Of a stretch of DNA of 64,000 bases, positions 10,786 to 21,889 are shown piece by piece. The number at the start of each line of letters is the position of its first letter. Position 1 is the first letter of the stretch. This stretch comes from Tenodera sinensis. Lineage: Eukaryota > Arthropoda > Insecta > Mantodea > Mantidae. The notes under the pieces are model-generated. The model was not told the DNA's origin and did not search any database. It was given only the letters and a program-made list of their open reading frames with translations. Both the position numbers and the translations under genes were made by a program. The DNA lies in NCBI GenBank assembly GCA_030765045.1, contig CM060962.1, forward strand, positions 210,767,136 through 210,831,135, given 5' to 3'.

Positions 10786-11367
10786 GGGAGACATATCTAA
10801 TACACATGGCCCTAAAATTAATATTTTTTAACACACTGAAATAGGCATTTTAAAAGAAGCATATAATATAATGCAAGATTATCTGCTTATTGAATAGTTA
10901 CTTTTTATTGCAGAGAACACAAAGACAGCAAATCTTAGTTCTTTGTAGGATTTGAAATTACAAACAAAAGCTACATTTAACTATTCTGGCATAATTGCCA
11001 CCATAATTTTGGTGTTAACTCACTCATGACTAACACTCTCCATTCACATTTCTAATTAAAGAAAAATATCTCTATTCCAGGAGGAAATTGAACCTAGGAT
11101 TTCTGAAAAGCCAGTATTCAATCCCAGAAGCAAGTCAACAATCTTAACACAATTTTGTTTACTGGATTGCTAATATGTACAAGAAGTAGAGAGATGACAA
11201 GATATTCCTCTTTAGTGCATGGACTTCAAAGCACTTTTCTCTTAAAAGCATTAATTTGGAAACCATGATTTAGTGTGGGAACTTGCCCATGCTAAAACTA
11301 GCCACCTATTTTGTTACATCTTATACAAATAACATAAAACAGAGCAATAGAATGTAAAAAGATATAC

Positions 11368-11554
11368 CAAAGTCAGCCAATTTTAGTTCCCCTATTTCAC
11401 TAATGAGCAGATTTTGTGGTTTCACATCTCTGTGAAGAACCCTCCGTCGATGGCAATATGCTAGGCCTCGAAGGAGTTGGAATAGGAACAACCGCACATT
11501 CCGATGTTCCAAGCCACCGCTGTGCTTTTCCATGTACTGAGACAAGTCTGTATG
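11368..11554 (-). CDS. Eip63E: PFTAIRE-type cyclin-dependent kinase, exon c (catalytic loop)
   Basis: Third kinase exon found, in transcript order. The acceptor ttacag precedes CAT-ACA-GAC (residues HTD) and the donor gtatat follows the G of DFG. It encodes [14 protein letters not shown], then [18 protein letters not shown], the catalytic loop [11 protein letters not shown] (HRD aspartate, lysine and asparagine all present) and ELKLADF plus one base of the next glycine codon. Length is 187 nt: phase 0 in, phase 1 out. It joins in frame to both neighbours. All catalytic residues visible in this exon are intact, so the gene looks functional. The intron to the next exon is about 10.8 kb and full of transposable elements. 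Confidence 0.94.
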
Positions 11555-11923
11555 CTGTAACAGAAACATAACATTCAAAATTACTCACAGTCTTAAGAAA
11601 GGTAATTGGTGAAATTGAAAGTCAAAATGTTAAGAAGAAAAAAAAGACCTAAAAACACCTTAAGGTAAACTAGGTGCTTTTGACCTAAAAATTTACAACT
11701 GTTACTGAGTGATTTAATACACAATTATTGTTTAAAAATTATACATAAGACATAATGATAGAGATGATGAACAGGATGTAAGTCCTGGAATGTACTAAGG
11801 TTAGTAATTGATTTGGTTTGCATTTCTCTGTAAACTTATTTTTATCATAGAAATGTTCCTTTAACTCAGATTTCGATTGAACAACTGGAAAATTGCAAGC
11901 ATAGCAGAGCAGAGTGGAAATAT

Positions 11924-12033
11924 ATTCTCTCAAGCTTCCACGGCCATCGTTTAAAATATCTTGGCTATCCGGTTGTTGCCGCGTCAAATTGTAAAATACT
12001 GACGTTTCGACCATCTTGTCGTGGTCAAAACGT
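11924..12033. mobile_element. Short hairpin-ended retroposon (family D), copy 1
   Basis: A 110-bp insert flanked by 14-bp direct repeats, 11910-11923 and 12034-12047 (CAGAGTGGAAATAT versus CAGAGTGGAAATGT). It contains cttccacggcc near its start, and TGACGTTTCGACCA paired with TGGTCAAAACGTCA near its end: a 14-bp stem with one mismatch and an 8-nt loop. No ORF. Confidence 0.75.
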
Positions 12034-12403
12034 CAGAGTGGAAATGTCAGGAATTAGGGTATCTTAATTTATGCCAATGTTTCACATGAAACTATATTAA
12101 ATGCATTGAAAATGTTTGCCAAAATTTCAACAACTGTTTGAAAAAAACATAAGAAATTATAATTAATTTCACACCTCATATAGCAAAATCATTCTAGTTC
12201 TTAACCCAGAATGAAGCTCATAGAAATGTGGAACAAAGAAATTTTGTTCTAGTTACTTGGTGAGAAAAAGGTAGATTTAGAGCATGTTTTAACATTTCTT
12301 TTATTTTTTTTCCTGAAGTTACTGATTTTTAAATCTTAGTCCATAAGCACTAAATCAATAAAATTCAGGGCCAAATACCTAATTGTTGATGGACCCTTAA
12401 ATT

Positions 12404-12616
12404 CCACCCACCCACGCACCCACCTGCCTGCTTGCTCACTCAACCACACATGCACCCACACATACATGTATGCACCCACCCACCCACTCACTCACTGGCC
12501 CACACATGCACCTACCCATTCACTTACTCACTCACTCACACTCACTCACTCACTCACTCACTCACTCACTCACTCACTCACTCACTCACTCACTCACTCA
12601 CTCACTCACTCACTCA
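12404..12616 (+). repeat. Degenerate CCCA/CACT tract grading into pure (ACTC)n
   Basis: Imperfect cacccacgcaccc motifs give way to about 75 bp of pure (CACT)n at 12540-12616. It is a simple-sequence repeat within an intron; the reading frames through it are artefacts. Confidence 0.95.
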
Positions 12617-12889
12617 AATATCATGGGAACTTGGCTAAATGTTTTCTTTAAAAAGTTTAACAAAATACGCTTTAAAAACTATGACATACAGTGTGAGTAC
12701 CTCTATGTCAACTTCCTGGTTACCTTACTTGTAATACCAATCTTTGAATTATACATTTTCCTGCATTTTTTAGAGTTTTAAGCATAATGCATGATCCAAT
12801 TTTTGATCAATCATGATATTATATTGCATGTAGTTAAGAACTCAATGATTTTGAAACAGTGTATCTGTCTCATATTCCATAGGACCAAA

Positions 12890-13060
12890 GTTCAAAGCAC
12901 AGTTAGGATGTGTTACCTGGAAAAGTTTTCTTCTGGGGTTTTTACCTTACTGAATACACAAATGGTGGGTAACCCTAAGTTCTATGGACTCCCAGGGCTG
13001 TTTGAGGATTCACATCATCACATTCATTCCACCAGACACTTCCTCCGAAAAAATCAATAA
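12890..13060 (+). repeat. Decayed SB-family SINE body
   Basis: Parallels 9215-9400: ttttcttctggggtttttacc, acacaaatggtgggtaaccc, agttctatggactc, attcattcc. The tRNA-like head is lost. Confidence 0.7.
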
Positions 13061-13787
13061 ATAAAATGAATGAGGATTTAGGGCATACAATTTATAGTTC
13101 AGTCGCTGTACAGAATTAAGTAGTAATTTATTGAAAAAATTCTTAAACTATCATAGTAAGGAAATTAACAAATTACTCAAAGGGTACTATGACTTACTGT
13201 ATGTTACTATATTTTACATGGGTTCTTTTTGAGTATAGTGTAGAACTGCAATCTAGTAAGCACCAAACATTCCCCTCCCCTGAATAATGATCACTTAAAG
13301 GAAAACTCTTTCAGCTTTTCAACTGTATGCCTTGTATTTGCACACAAATGTCAGACATTTTCACAATATTTTGCAATCACACTTTAAACTTTCAATTTTT
13401 ACCAATGCCTATTATTAAAAGGCACATTACTTGTATATCCACAATCAATGATAGGTATAAATTCATAAAACATATGAATGTTTTAGTACACAAGCAAATT
13501 CTTTGTCTCTCTTACGAATGTGTAAAATGTCCTTTACTAAATAAATGTATTTTATAAGTGTTACTCATGAGGCTTCTTACTGACATCCAAGGTTTATCAA
13601 CTCAAGTGGTGGGTCAATAAAATTATAGGGAGGTGAAGATGGCAGTTGATGCTATGGTGCTCAATATATTGCCTCAGAAAGAGCTGATATCTCTAGATTT
13701 GCCACTGGATATCAGAGAATATTACTGTTTGTAAAATATCCAAAAAATACGACCTTCCTTAACATTTAACAGAGATAACCAACTAAC
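13061..13787. other. Intronic stretch, nothing recognised
   Basis: AT-rich DNA immediately downstream of the donor of the exon at 13788-13962. Confidence 0.55.
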
Positions 13788-13962
13788 CACATATTCAAAC
13801 ACAAAAGTGAGTGTTTCTTTAGTGTGCACTATATCATGGAGCGTCACTATGTTGGCATGTTTAAGCTCCTTGAGCAGAGATGCCTCCCGGATGGCTGTGA
13901 AGGGTGCCCCTTCCTCCTCCTGAAGTCTTATCTCCTTTAAGGCCACCACTTGGTTTGTAAGG
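13788..13962 (-). CDS. Eip63E: PFTAIRE-type cyclin-dependent kinase, exon b (N-lobe, PFTAIRE helix)
   Basis: Second kinase exon found. The acceptor ttttcag is before base 13962 and the donor gttagt after base 13788. The first base finishes the Asn codon begun in the exon at 15575-15666; 58 codons follow. It contains the ATP-anchoring lysine in VVALKEIRL, the C-helix signature [12 protein letters not shown] that names the family (PFTAIRE, replacing PSTAIRE of CDK1/2), [19 protein letters not shown] and the hinge FVFEYV. Length is 175 nt: phase 2 in, phase 0 out. The close match to Eip63E/CDK14 at every known signature makes the family call firm; orthology to Eip63E rather than an insect paralogue is likely but not proven. 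Confidence 0.95.
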
Positions 13963-14015
13963 CTGAAAAACAATTTTCATTGCACATTTTTAGGCATATG
14001 TTATATTGAACAAAA

Positions 14016-14027
14016 TATTATTATTAC

Positions 14028-14102
<75 letters not shown>

Positions 14103-14183
14103 CATCATCATTATTTGTTGTTATCGTTATCATTATTTTTTGCAAAAAATGCAATTAACAACAACAACAACAACAACAACAAC

Positions 14184-14245
<62 letters not shown>
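14016..14245. repeat. Inverted pair of trinucleotide microsatellites, (ATT)n then (AAC)n(AAT)n
   Basis: About 87 bp of (ATT)n at 14016-14102, a spacer of about 55 nt, (AAC)n at 14157-14184 and (AAT)n to 14245. The ATT and AAT blocks are complementary, so the intron RNA or DNA could form a long A-U hairpin just upstream (in transcript order) of the exon at 13788-13962. Confidence 0.95.
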
Positions 14246-14246
<1 letters not shown>

Positions 14247-15574
14247 CAGAAAACATACTTGAAAGTTCAGATATTGTAGCGCTAAGGGCTTTGTTTTTAA
14301 GAGAAATGCAAAACAGGAACTTGAAGGATATAGTGTGGTTGGATGAAACTTGGGTAAATGCCAGCCACACTAGGTCAAAGGGCTGGACTGACGGTACGCT
14401 TGGAAGTACCACAAGAGTTCCTATTATAATCGACAGAAAGATATTTCGTTGTAAATTAGGTATTCAGAATCACAACTGTGAAGTCACAAAGACGCAGTGA
14501 ATTCGTACTGAGAACATTAGTTTTTTCGTATTAGGAACAAATTACTTTTGTTCTGAAGCCAGGCTAATACAGAGCATGTTTTCACTGCTGAGATAAACCT
14601 GAATGCTTGTTATACGTTTCAAGTATTGAGAGTTAAAGAGGGGGATAAGCGTACCTTGCTATCTGCTTCTTGGCAACACTGCAGCTCTCCACGTGGAGAA
14701 GCTCTCGACTGTCGTGTATATTCTTCTAAAAGAGACTGTAGTTTTGATTCTTACTAAGCAACTCTTTTCATTTCTAGTAACAATTATAGACTTCCACCTT
14801 TTCAGAATGTGTTTACAAATTAATTACAGAAAAATAAATAGTAGAAATTACCATACTACAGCATTTCTATTCTATTTGTTATTACTGTCTCAGCCTGTAC
14901 CTGAATGCTTGATTTACCTAATGCTAATCTTTTCTACACAAAATTGTGTATGAGGACTAAATTGGTATGTGAATATATTGTTACACATTGCATGTATCTA
15001 AATGTTTTGACAACAGAGATGTATGTCAACAACTTTAGTTGCCAATGGCTACTAGGGGACTAATTTTAGAATGGTTTGCGATCAGTAATAGCACAGGTAA
15101 CACTTGATTTCACATATTTTGGAAAGTTTCATAATTTAATCAGTCCAAAAATGATTATACTATGTTGTTTTTTTTTTCAATGGAGCTCTATGACATTTTG
15201 TAAAACAGTAATTATAAATGTTTTGAACTACCTTTGGGATAAAACCTGCTTTACTTCTGTTAATTCATAATGCACACTAAATATACTGGTTCTTACTGAG
15301 AATGCTACAGATTTGTTTATTTTTTGAAATTGTAAGTACCTATCTAGAAAATAGTTTGCGATAAAATTTAAATTGATGAAGTAATACCTCAATTTCAGTT
15401 GAGTTAACTCATTAAAGGATCCAGGGACAGAAATATCTACGTAATTTATTCTACTGCATGCAAGATCCAAAATTAATCCCATACTTTTATTTTCCACAAA
15501 CAATTATTTCCAATGACATTACTGAAAACACAAGACGATAATTTCATAAGTGTCCATACGTTACCAATACTTAC
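14246..15574. other. Intronic stretch with no supported feature
   Basis: Short open frames only, without recognisable content. It lies between kinase exons a and b. Confidence 0.5.
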
Positions 15575-15666
15575 TTGCTGTAACCTTTAAAAACTGTTGC
15601 ATAAGAACCCTCCCCTAGTTGCTCTAGCTTTATGTACGCTTCAGACTTGCCAAATGGCGAATCTCC
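15575..15666 (-). CDS. Eip63E: PFTAIRE-type cyclin-dependent kinase, exon a (glycine-rich loop)
   Basis: A 92-nt exon between a pyrimidine-rich acceptor (ttctttcag) and a consensus donor (gtaagt). It encodes [18 protein letters not shown], then the nucleotide-binding loop [13 protein letters not shown], leaving two bases (AA) for the next codon. The phases fit the exon at 13788-13962 exactly, giving [12 protein letters not shown] across the junction. The exon enters in phase 0 and has no initiator Met, so one or more 5' exons coding for the variable N-terminal region lie at higher coordinates. I could not identify them; they would be short and weakly conserved. Confidence 0.9.
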
Positions 15667-16679
15667 CTGAAAGAAAACAAAACACAAGTGTAAAAAGCCG
15701 CATATATGTGTTATCCACACACTAACAAGGCTAAAGCACTTCTTTGAGCTCTAAGCTGAAGTAATGCAAAAAATGTACCAAAAACGGCATTAACTTTGCT
15801 TTACAGACAGTGAGCCCTAATGCTGTTTTTTTAAAAAGTATAAATGGAATTCTGCATTATTTCTTTTACCAATATACAATCAAAATTAATATGAAACAGG
15901 GCACACTAAACACATTGTATTCTAAAATTCTAAATAACAGACAAGACGGAAAGATCAAATGATTACAGAAACATTTAAGGAATCTTATTTCTGAACAATT
16001 AAGGTGTTGTACTTTGTTGGCTTGATCAACATTACCATTCTTTGCAAATTTCTCTGAAAAAAAAAATCCTTTGAGAACTGTGTCAAATAGCTGACGCATT
16101 TCTTTAATAAATGCACCAAATTTACAAGCAAAAATGATAAAATCGTTTTAGTAGCTTCTTTCTTTCTTTCTTTCTTATTTGGATTACTCCCTGCTTTTAG
16201 GACTTAATCGCCCCCCCCCCCCACCTCCAAGGACTTATACAAGGCATTACTTATACTTTTAGATGCTTTTAGAAGAGCAAGAGACCCCTAGGTCACAGCA
16301 TGCCCTGTATGGATTGAATGGGCGATAGCCTATGCTTTTATTAGTGTTGTAACGCCCGTTCTTACTGCATATGACACTACAGGCTGTGGATACTCATGAT
16401 TTGGAATAAGAATTTTTGAGCAATTGACTTCAAGTTATCGACACTCAAATCATTAGGTATCACTACAAATAATGAAAAGCTACAACGGACAGGGTCACTT
16501 ACGACAGGTAAAAACCTGTCAGAGTGCTGTCTGCAAACGCCAGAAGACCGTATGCGGGGTGGGAGTGGTTTGTTACTTGCGATATCACTGCCTCTAGTGC
16601 AGTAACAGTTCAGCGTTGTTTTCTTCCGTCCTTATTTTAATACTCGAAAACTCCTATGATTGCCTAAATACATGAAATG

Positions 16680-16875
16680 AAATAATTGGGGAGGGAAATA
16701 TGGCAAGGTAACGTCCCAGTCCTAAGTTTATGGTATCCCCCGGCAATTGCCAGTTAGGACTAAGGAAAGCCTGAAAAAAAATTGTCGGCCTGAAAGGACA
16801 GTTCTGGCAGTAAGTATTTGAACTACAGCGTCCACGAGTCCATGCCTTAAAGACCTCGGCCACCCCGCTTCGAAT
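16680..16875 (-). mobile_element. SINE with Ser/Leu-tRNA-like head (family SE)
   Basis: On the minus strand, GGGTGGCCGAGGTCTTTAAG resembles the D-arm (A box) of long-arm tRNAs, and GTAGTTCAAATAC resembles the B box, with ggactcgtggacgc between them. The non-tRNA body continues through caggctttccttagtcctaa. I did not find a clear target duplication. Confidence 0.65.
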
Positions 16876-17202
16876 GATAATGAAGGAAATGAGTGAATGG
16901 TATGAAAACTTAGATAAAAAAGTCAGCTGTAGAGTGCATTGGTAGTCAATCAAACTAGCTGATACAAGCAAAATATACATAATATAAATCGATGGAAAGA
17001 CCACAACCATATTGATCATTCTGTTCACAATGCTTAGCGACTTTTGGCCTATCCTGTATAATGAGAACTTTTTGTTCACCTTATTAGGTACTATTTCTTT
17101 TTAAAGGCACTTGGTTGCCACTTGGGTGAAATATTTAAAATGTTCTAATGATGTCCGTTTTGATACACATGACGTACCTAAGAACAAAATAAAAAACAAT
17201 TA

Positions 17203-18468
17203 CGAGGGTCATACTGAAAGTTGGGAGCAGCCTATTGTTAAAATTCAATTCCCAACAATATAACAAAAACGAAGAGTCGTAATCTACAGAATTTACACCA
17301 AACGTTGCCATACTGTGACGTCATTAGCTTCTATCACGCGACAACAGGGAGTATTTTTAAAAAGGCGGACATCAATATTTCGTTCCGACAGCGTTCTGTC
17401 ATTGCATTCTTTGTTAAAGAGGAAAAATCTACTGCGAAAATTCAACTAAAATTCAACTAGACTTCAACTTTCCTATGGAGATGGTCGAGACATTCCAGAG
17501 ATGGGAACACGAGTACCCAAGATGAGCCTCGTCGCATTCGCCCTCTAACTGCCTCCACGAAACACAAGGAAAGAATTGACGAGCCCCTTAGAGAAGTCAG
17601 GCTTGTCACTGTGGACGAAACCACTGCAAAACTTAAAGTAAGACATAGTGCAGTGCAAGAAATGATTGAATGCTTAGGTTACCGAAAAGACGAGCATTGT
17701 GACAGGCGATGGAAGCTGGTTTCATCATTACGAACTTGAGTATGGATTCGCCATCGAATAAGAAAGCGAAGACAGTGCAATCTGATGGGAAAGTTACACG
17801 AACCTAAGTTTGGATTCGCCATCGAAGAAGAAAGCGAAGACAGTGCAATCTGCTGGGAAAGTTACACGAACCTAAGTTTGGATTCGCCATCGAAGAAGAA
17901 AGCGAAGACAATGCAATCTGCTGGGAAAGTTACACGAACCTAAGTTTGGATTCGCCATCGAAGAAAGCGAAGACAATGCAATCTGCTGGGAAAGTTATGG
18001 TCAGTGTCTTCTGGGGTGTTTCCGATTGGTTTTCTCGAACCTGGACAAACCATAAATGTTGCCCGTTATATCCACACACTTTTGAGGCTTTGTCGTGCAT
18101 TGCGCGATAAACGCCCTGGAAAAATCTTGCAAAGGGATAACGCGCGTCCTCATACTTACTTGGGGAATATCAGGACATTTGGGTGGGAAACTCTTCTACA
18201 GTCCCGACTACCACCTTTACGTTCCTGTTGTGGAACAGGCCAACGCTACGAGACGGTGGAGGATATTCATACAGCAGAGCGTCAGTGTCTACGGACAGCT
18301 GGAACGGAGCTCTGTCGTCCTATCAAACCTGCACAACGATGGGAAAATGTGTGTAAAGAAATTAAGATTTTGTTGAAAAGTGACAGGACACTGTAGATAT
18401 GTACTAGGTCCGCCTAAAAAATAAAATATTTTTAAAATTGTTGCTCATGACTGCCAGTATGATCCTCG
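17203..18468 (+). mobile_element. Decayed mariner-family transposon with internal tandem amplification
   Basis: A 1266-bp element flanked by TA. Terminal inverted repeats are CGAGGGTCATACTGaaAGT on the left and CGAGGATCATACTGgcAGT on the right. The transposase relic in several plus-strand frames has a helix-turn-helix region (REVRLVTVDETTAKLKV), the first Asp in TGDGSWFHHYE, SAGKV, LEPGQTINVARYIHTLLRLC, QRDNARPHT with the second Asp, and a deletion-damaged third-Asp region near SPDYHL. It ends RWENVCKEI. Four tandem 68-bp units (17732-17998) lie just after the first catalytic motif. Confidence 0.92.
17732..17998 (+). repeat. 68-bp tandem repeat, four units, inside mariner
   Basis: Units start at 17732, 17800, 17868 and 17936. 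Each runs from gaacctaagtttggattcgc to gctgggaaagttacac; the fourth lacks 3 bp. Units 2 and 3 differ by a single base, so amplification is younger than the decay of the transposon. Confidence 0.95.
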
Positions 18469-18960
18469 TAATACAAGAACAACAGAGTAAGTTAACGCAA
18501 AAGGAACCAAAAATTAATTTTTCTTTCCTGCGTTCTTGCGCTGACGTAATAACATAGCAGGAAATGTGACAATACGCAATTAATATTAGCTGGCTGTAGT
18601 ATTTATCTGACGAGCGGCAGCACAGCCGCGGGTTTGCGTCATAAGAGTTTCGCACAGTACACTCAGGTGTACATGATAATGGTTCCTCCATGTTCGGGGA
18701 GGGGGGGGGGGGGTTTATAACAGGCTACAACATGCAATATTTATTTCTAATTTCTTTTATATTTTTATATTTTTATATTTTCTCTCTCTACCATCTCATC
18801 CCAATAAACTGAAATTACATTAGAACAAATAACAAAACATTGCTGATTAACTACACAATATGATGAGCTGAATCCGTTTAGATGCAATGCGAGTATACTG
18901 CCATCTTCCTAGATCTCCGCTAATCCATATTTCCACCGCCACCGCGCTGGCCTTGGCCAG
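18469..18960. other. Unassigned stretch with a G run at 18699-18713
   Basis: No gene or known repeat recognised. Confidence 0.5.
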
Positions 18961-18962
18961 TT

Positions 18963-18989
18963 AGTAACACAAATAAATAAATAAACAAA

Positions 18990-19024
<35 letters not shown>

Positions 19025-19062
19025 GTAAATAAATATATAAATAAATATATAAATAAATAAAT
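18963..19062 (+). repeat. (AAAT)n microsatellite
   Basis: About 100 bp of ATAA/AAAT tetranucleotides with minor interruptions. Confidence 0.95.
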
Positions 19063-19899
19063 CAACTTTCGAGATAAAATTAACATAACGTTAAGTTCAA
19101 AGTTGAAACAATCCAATAAAATGACTACCAAGATCACAACTGTTTTGTAATGCTACCGTTTACATAAATAATGCAGAAGTCGAATTTTATACCAGTAGAT
19201 ATGAAAAGTGGTTTGTGAAGGATAGTTCTAATCCAATTGTAACAAGAAAACAATAGTCCACAATGCATTAAATTACGTCGAATCGGAGAACTACACTCTC
19301 GAAATGTTTTCAACTCTGTATTTGGTGTAAGGGTGACTTCTTAATCAGCTTCCATGTAATATTGGATGCATTGAAATGGCTAAGTCTCAGGTGAAAACCG
19401 GACAACTATTAGGCATATTTTGTCTAATACGCCTGAAAAGGAACATTGCCATTAGTTGTTTTGAACTCGATTTTAACACACACGAATTAAAAGAGAAAGT
19501 GACCTCAGCAGATAATGGATAATGCAACGTAGATGGAGATTCTGCTTGTCGCCAATAAAGTTATGGCACTCAAGTGTATCCTATATTAGGAATGCAGCAA
19601 CGACAGGATAAACAACATGGACCAAAGATGATGAATGCAATGTCGACATCCTAGCATTGAACCTCAGATGCTTACCCTTTTGATGAATGGAACAGGATTG
19701 TTATCTGGCAAAATGGGACAAGGGCAGCAGTTACTAGTAAGCATGCCATTTATTCTTGACAACTAGATAGCTCCTGTGCAAGCATACATTCTCCTGGCCA
19801 ATGTACTGTGATACATCCAATGTAACAGAAAAGAATCTACTCAAGTTACGCGATTTTCCCTATCACTAACCAACTCAGAGCTGTGCATTACATATTATA
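19063..19899. other. Unassigned stretch
   Basis: No coding, RNA or repeat signal that I can support. Confidence 0.5.
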
Positions 19900-20619
19900 C
19901 CGGGTGGAAGGGAACTTATTACATTCCTTCTAATAATGTGCTTCGTAGAATCATTGCAAACAAAAGTGTAATAGCATTTTGTTCTTTGATCAGCCGATTT
20001 CGAAAAAATAAATGGTTTTTGTTCCGAATTGGATGCGTACTTCCACAAGAATGTACGAAGATAATAGTTTGTTGCTTGTAAGATGCGTAGAGTAACGTAT
20101 TTCGACATAGTTTCGATAGTAATTATGAGACATCATACAGGATTTCGAAATAATTAATCACCTAAAAGAATTAAAAGAATACTCCGAGCAACTTTTTCAG
20201 ACGTAAAGTAACTCGGCAACGTTGCGTTGAGGTTGGTCAGGGATCTGAACTGGCTTCTGGATGTAAACAGGTCGCTTGCAAACATGACGCAGGGTGGTGT
20301 AATGTTTTGGGAGCTAACGAGTGCAACTGGCATTCTGATTGGCCTACACTCGAACAGTAAAAACGAAAGGACACGGCGTGGTATTTGTTTACGCTCACGA
20401 GACGCGCTACTGCGATGTTTGTTTATGTACTGAGTTAGTGAAAGTGACACCCACACAACCTATAGCATTGCCAGCTTGTCTGCCTTTTGTTTATAAAAAA
20501 GAAGAAAAACCTAAAATATCTCCATAGGAAATGGTCAGAGACAAAAATGTAAGATATTGTTCCAAATACCGAGATCTATCACTGGTTTAAATTAATGTAA
20601 TGATTTCCTTTCCACCTGG
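19900..20619 (+). mobile_element. Inverted-repeat element family M, copy 1 (non-autonomous)
   Basis: The ends are CCGGGTGGAAGGGAACTTAT on the left and, reverse complemented, CCAGGTGGAAAGGAAATCAT on the right. Both continue into TACATT, so the inverted repeat is about 27 bp with a few mismatches. The interior has no transposase. It aligns along its whole length with 34960-35641 (shared blocks include ttggatgcgtac, aagaatgtacgaagataa and ggttggtcagg). The target duplication is not clear. Confidence 0.82.
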
Positions 20620-20805
20620 TACAATCCATAGCTAGACAACATTTTTATCCTTGTTTTAGGGATAAGCACCTGGCCGACCGAGTCTTACTCGGCTTTTTTT
20701 TTTTTTGGGGGGGGGGCGGGAGAAGGTAAACTTAAAAAGCAAAACGCTAACTGCAAACGCTGAAAATAGGCCTGCCCCATAGACATGTACCTAGTTTGAG
20801 TTTTT

Positions 20806-21100
20806 CGTTGAGCATTTGTCCCACCATGAAGCTCAGTTCTTTGGTGTTACCGTCGATTCTATCTTCCAAGGCGTTAACACATTGGCCAAGGTCCTTCATG
20901 TTTCCCAGAGTTCTTCCATGTCTTTCTTCATCCCGATCAGTTGCTCGTTAATCTTCTCCGATAGCTCATCTTCATACCGGACATTCCTGTTTTCGTTTTG
21001 TCCATCCCAGAATTTACATTTTTCAATTCTCTTTCCACTTTTTTTTTTCATCGTAGTTTCCATATTTTCCATTCCAGAGTTTACATTTTTCAATTTGGCT
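20806..21100 (-). pseudogene. LTR retrotransposon gag N-terminal remnant
   Basis: The minus strand gives lysine/glutamate-rich coiled-coil-like residues: NVNSGMENMETTMKKKSGK, then EDELSEKINEQLIGMKKDME, before a stop. This resembles the N-terminal part of arthropod gypsy-type gag proteins. A primer-binding-site-like AATTGGTGTCAGGAG is upstream at 21211-21225. No pol sequence follows, so it is a truncated relic. Confidence 0.6.
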
Positions 21101-21210
21101 CACATATTTTTTTCTATCTGCCGCGTTCCGGAATTCATTTCATTTCCCATTATGTCCATATTGGCTAACATTTCTTTAATCAACTGCACCACAGCGTGGT
21201 TTTCGTCACA

Positions 21211-21225
21211 CTCCTGACACCAATT
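21211..21225 (-). promoter_or_regulatory. Primer-binding-site-like sequence
   Basis: The minus strand reads AATTGGTGTCAGGAG, similar to the TGGTGTCAGAAG start common just inside the 5' LTR of arthropod gypsy-like elements. It sits directly upstream of the gag-like relic. Confidence 0.5.
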
Positions 21226-21317
21226 ATGACAACTTTACTTGTTTAACTATGTCTTTATTTTTTATAAAAACACCCGAAAGACACTTTGCAAAAGCACTGT
21301 TGAACAAGAGCAAATAA

Positions 21318-21760
21318 TACACGAAGAAAAGCTAGTAGACAAAGCCGTTTGAATGTAATACGCATTTCTATTACAATCATCTAGAAAATTGTATGAATTG
21401 TTTGTCGAAGAGTAAGTAGAGAAAGAAATGTGATTGTGTTTAGTAAAAGAAAACTGAGTAGAGAAAATCGTGTGAATGTAATACGCGCATTTGGATTTCA
21501 AACTTATAGAAATTGTACGAACTGTCTGTAGAAGAGAGAATAGAGAAAGAAGTGTTATTGTGTTTCCTAAAAGAAAAATTAGTAGATAAAACCGTGTGCA
21601 TGTTATACGTTGCATTTAAATTTCAAACGTATAGAAGAAGTATGTATGGATTGTTTCTAGAAGAGCTAGTAGAGAAGGACACGTGAATGTTTTATGTAAA
21701 AGGAAAATGGGTAGGGAAAATCATGTGAATATAATACGCTGCATGGTAAAATGGATTTCA
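21318..21760 (-). repeat. Tandem repeat of about 125 bp, three and a half units, next to the gag relic
   Basis: The anchors gaatgtaatacg, gaatgtaatacgcgcat, gcatgttatacg and gaatataatacgctgcat stand at 21351, 21474, 21598 and 21727, so the period is 123-129 bp. Each unit also carries aagtagagaaag-like and tgtgtttagtaaaag-like blocks. Its position suggests it is part of an LTR or 5' leader. Confidence 0.8.
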
Positions 21761-21848
21761 TAAAAACCTTCTTCATGAAAAAAACAATTATGTGCCAATT
21801 TTCGGTCAACCGGTTTTTATCAACCTCATACAACCGAACTTGTCGTTC

Positions 21849-21849
21849 G

Positions 21850-21889
<40 letters not shown>

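Noticed and set aside
12404..12616. Telomere-like repeat
   Set aside because: The unit is CACT/CCCA, not the insect TTAGG; an ordinary microsatellite.
16654..17079. 141-codon frame on the minus strand as a gene
   Set aside because: It contains the tRNA-like SINE head and has no recognisable domain.
20227..20527. Frames of 60-100 codons within family M copy 1
   Set aside because: Not preserved in copy 2 at 34960-35641, so not coding.
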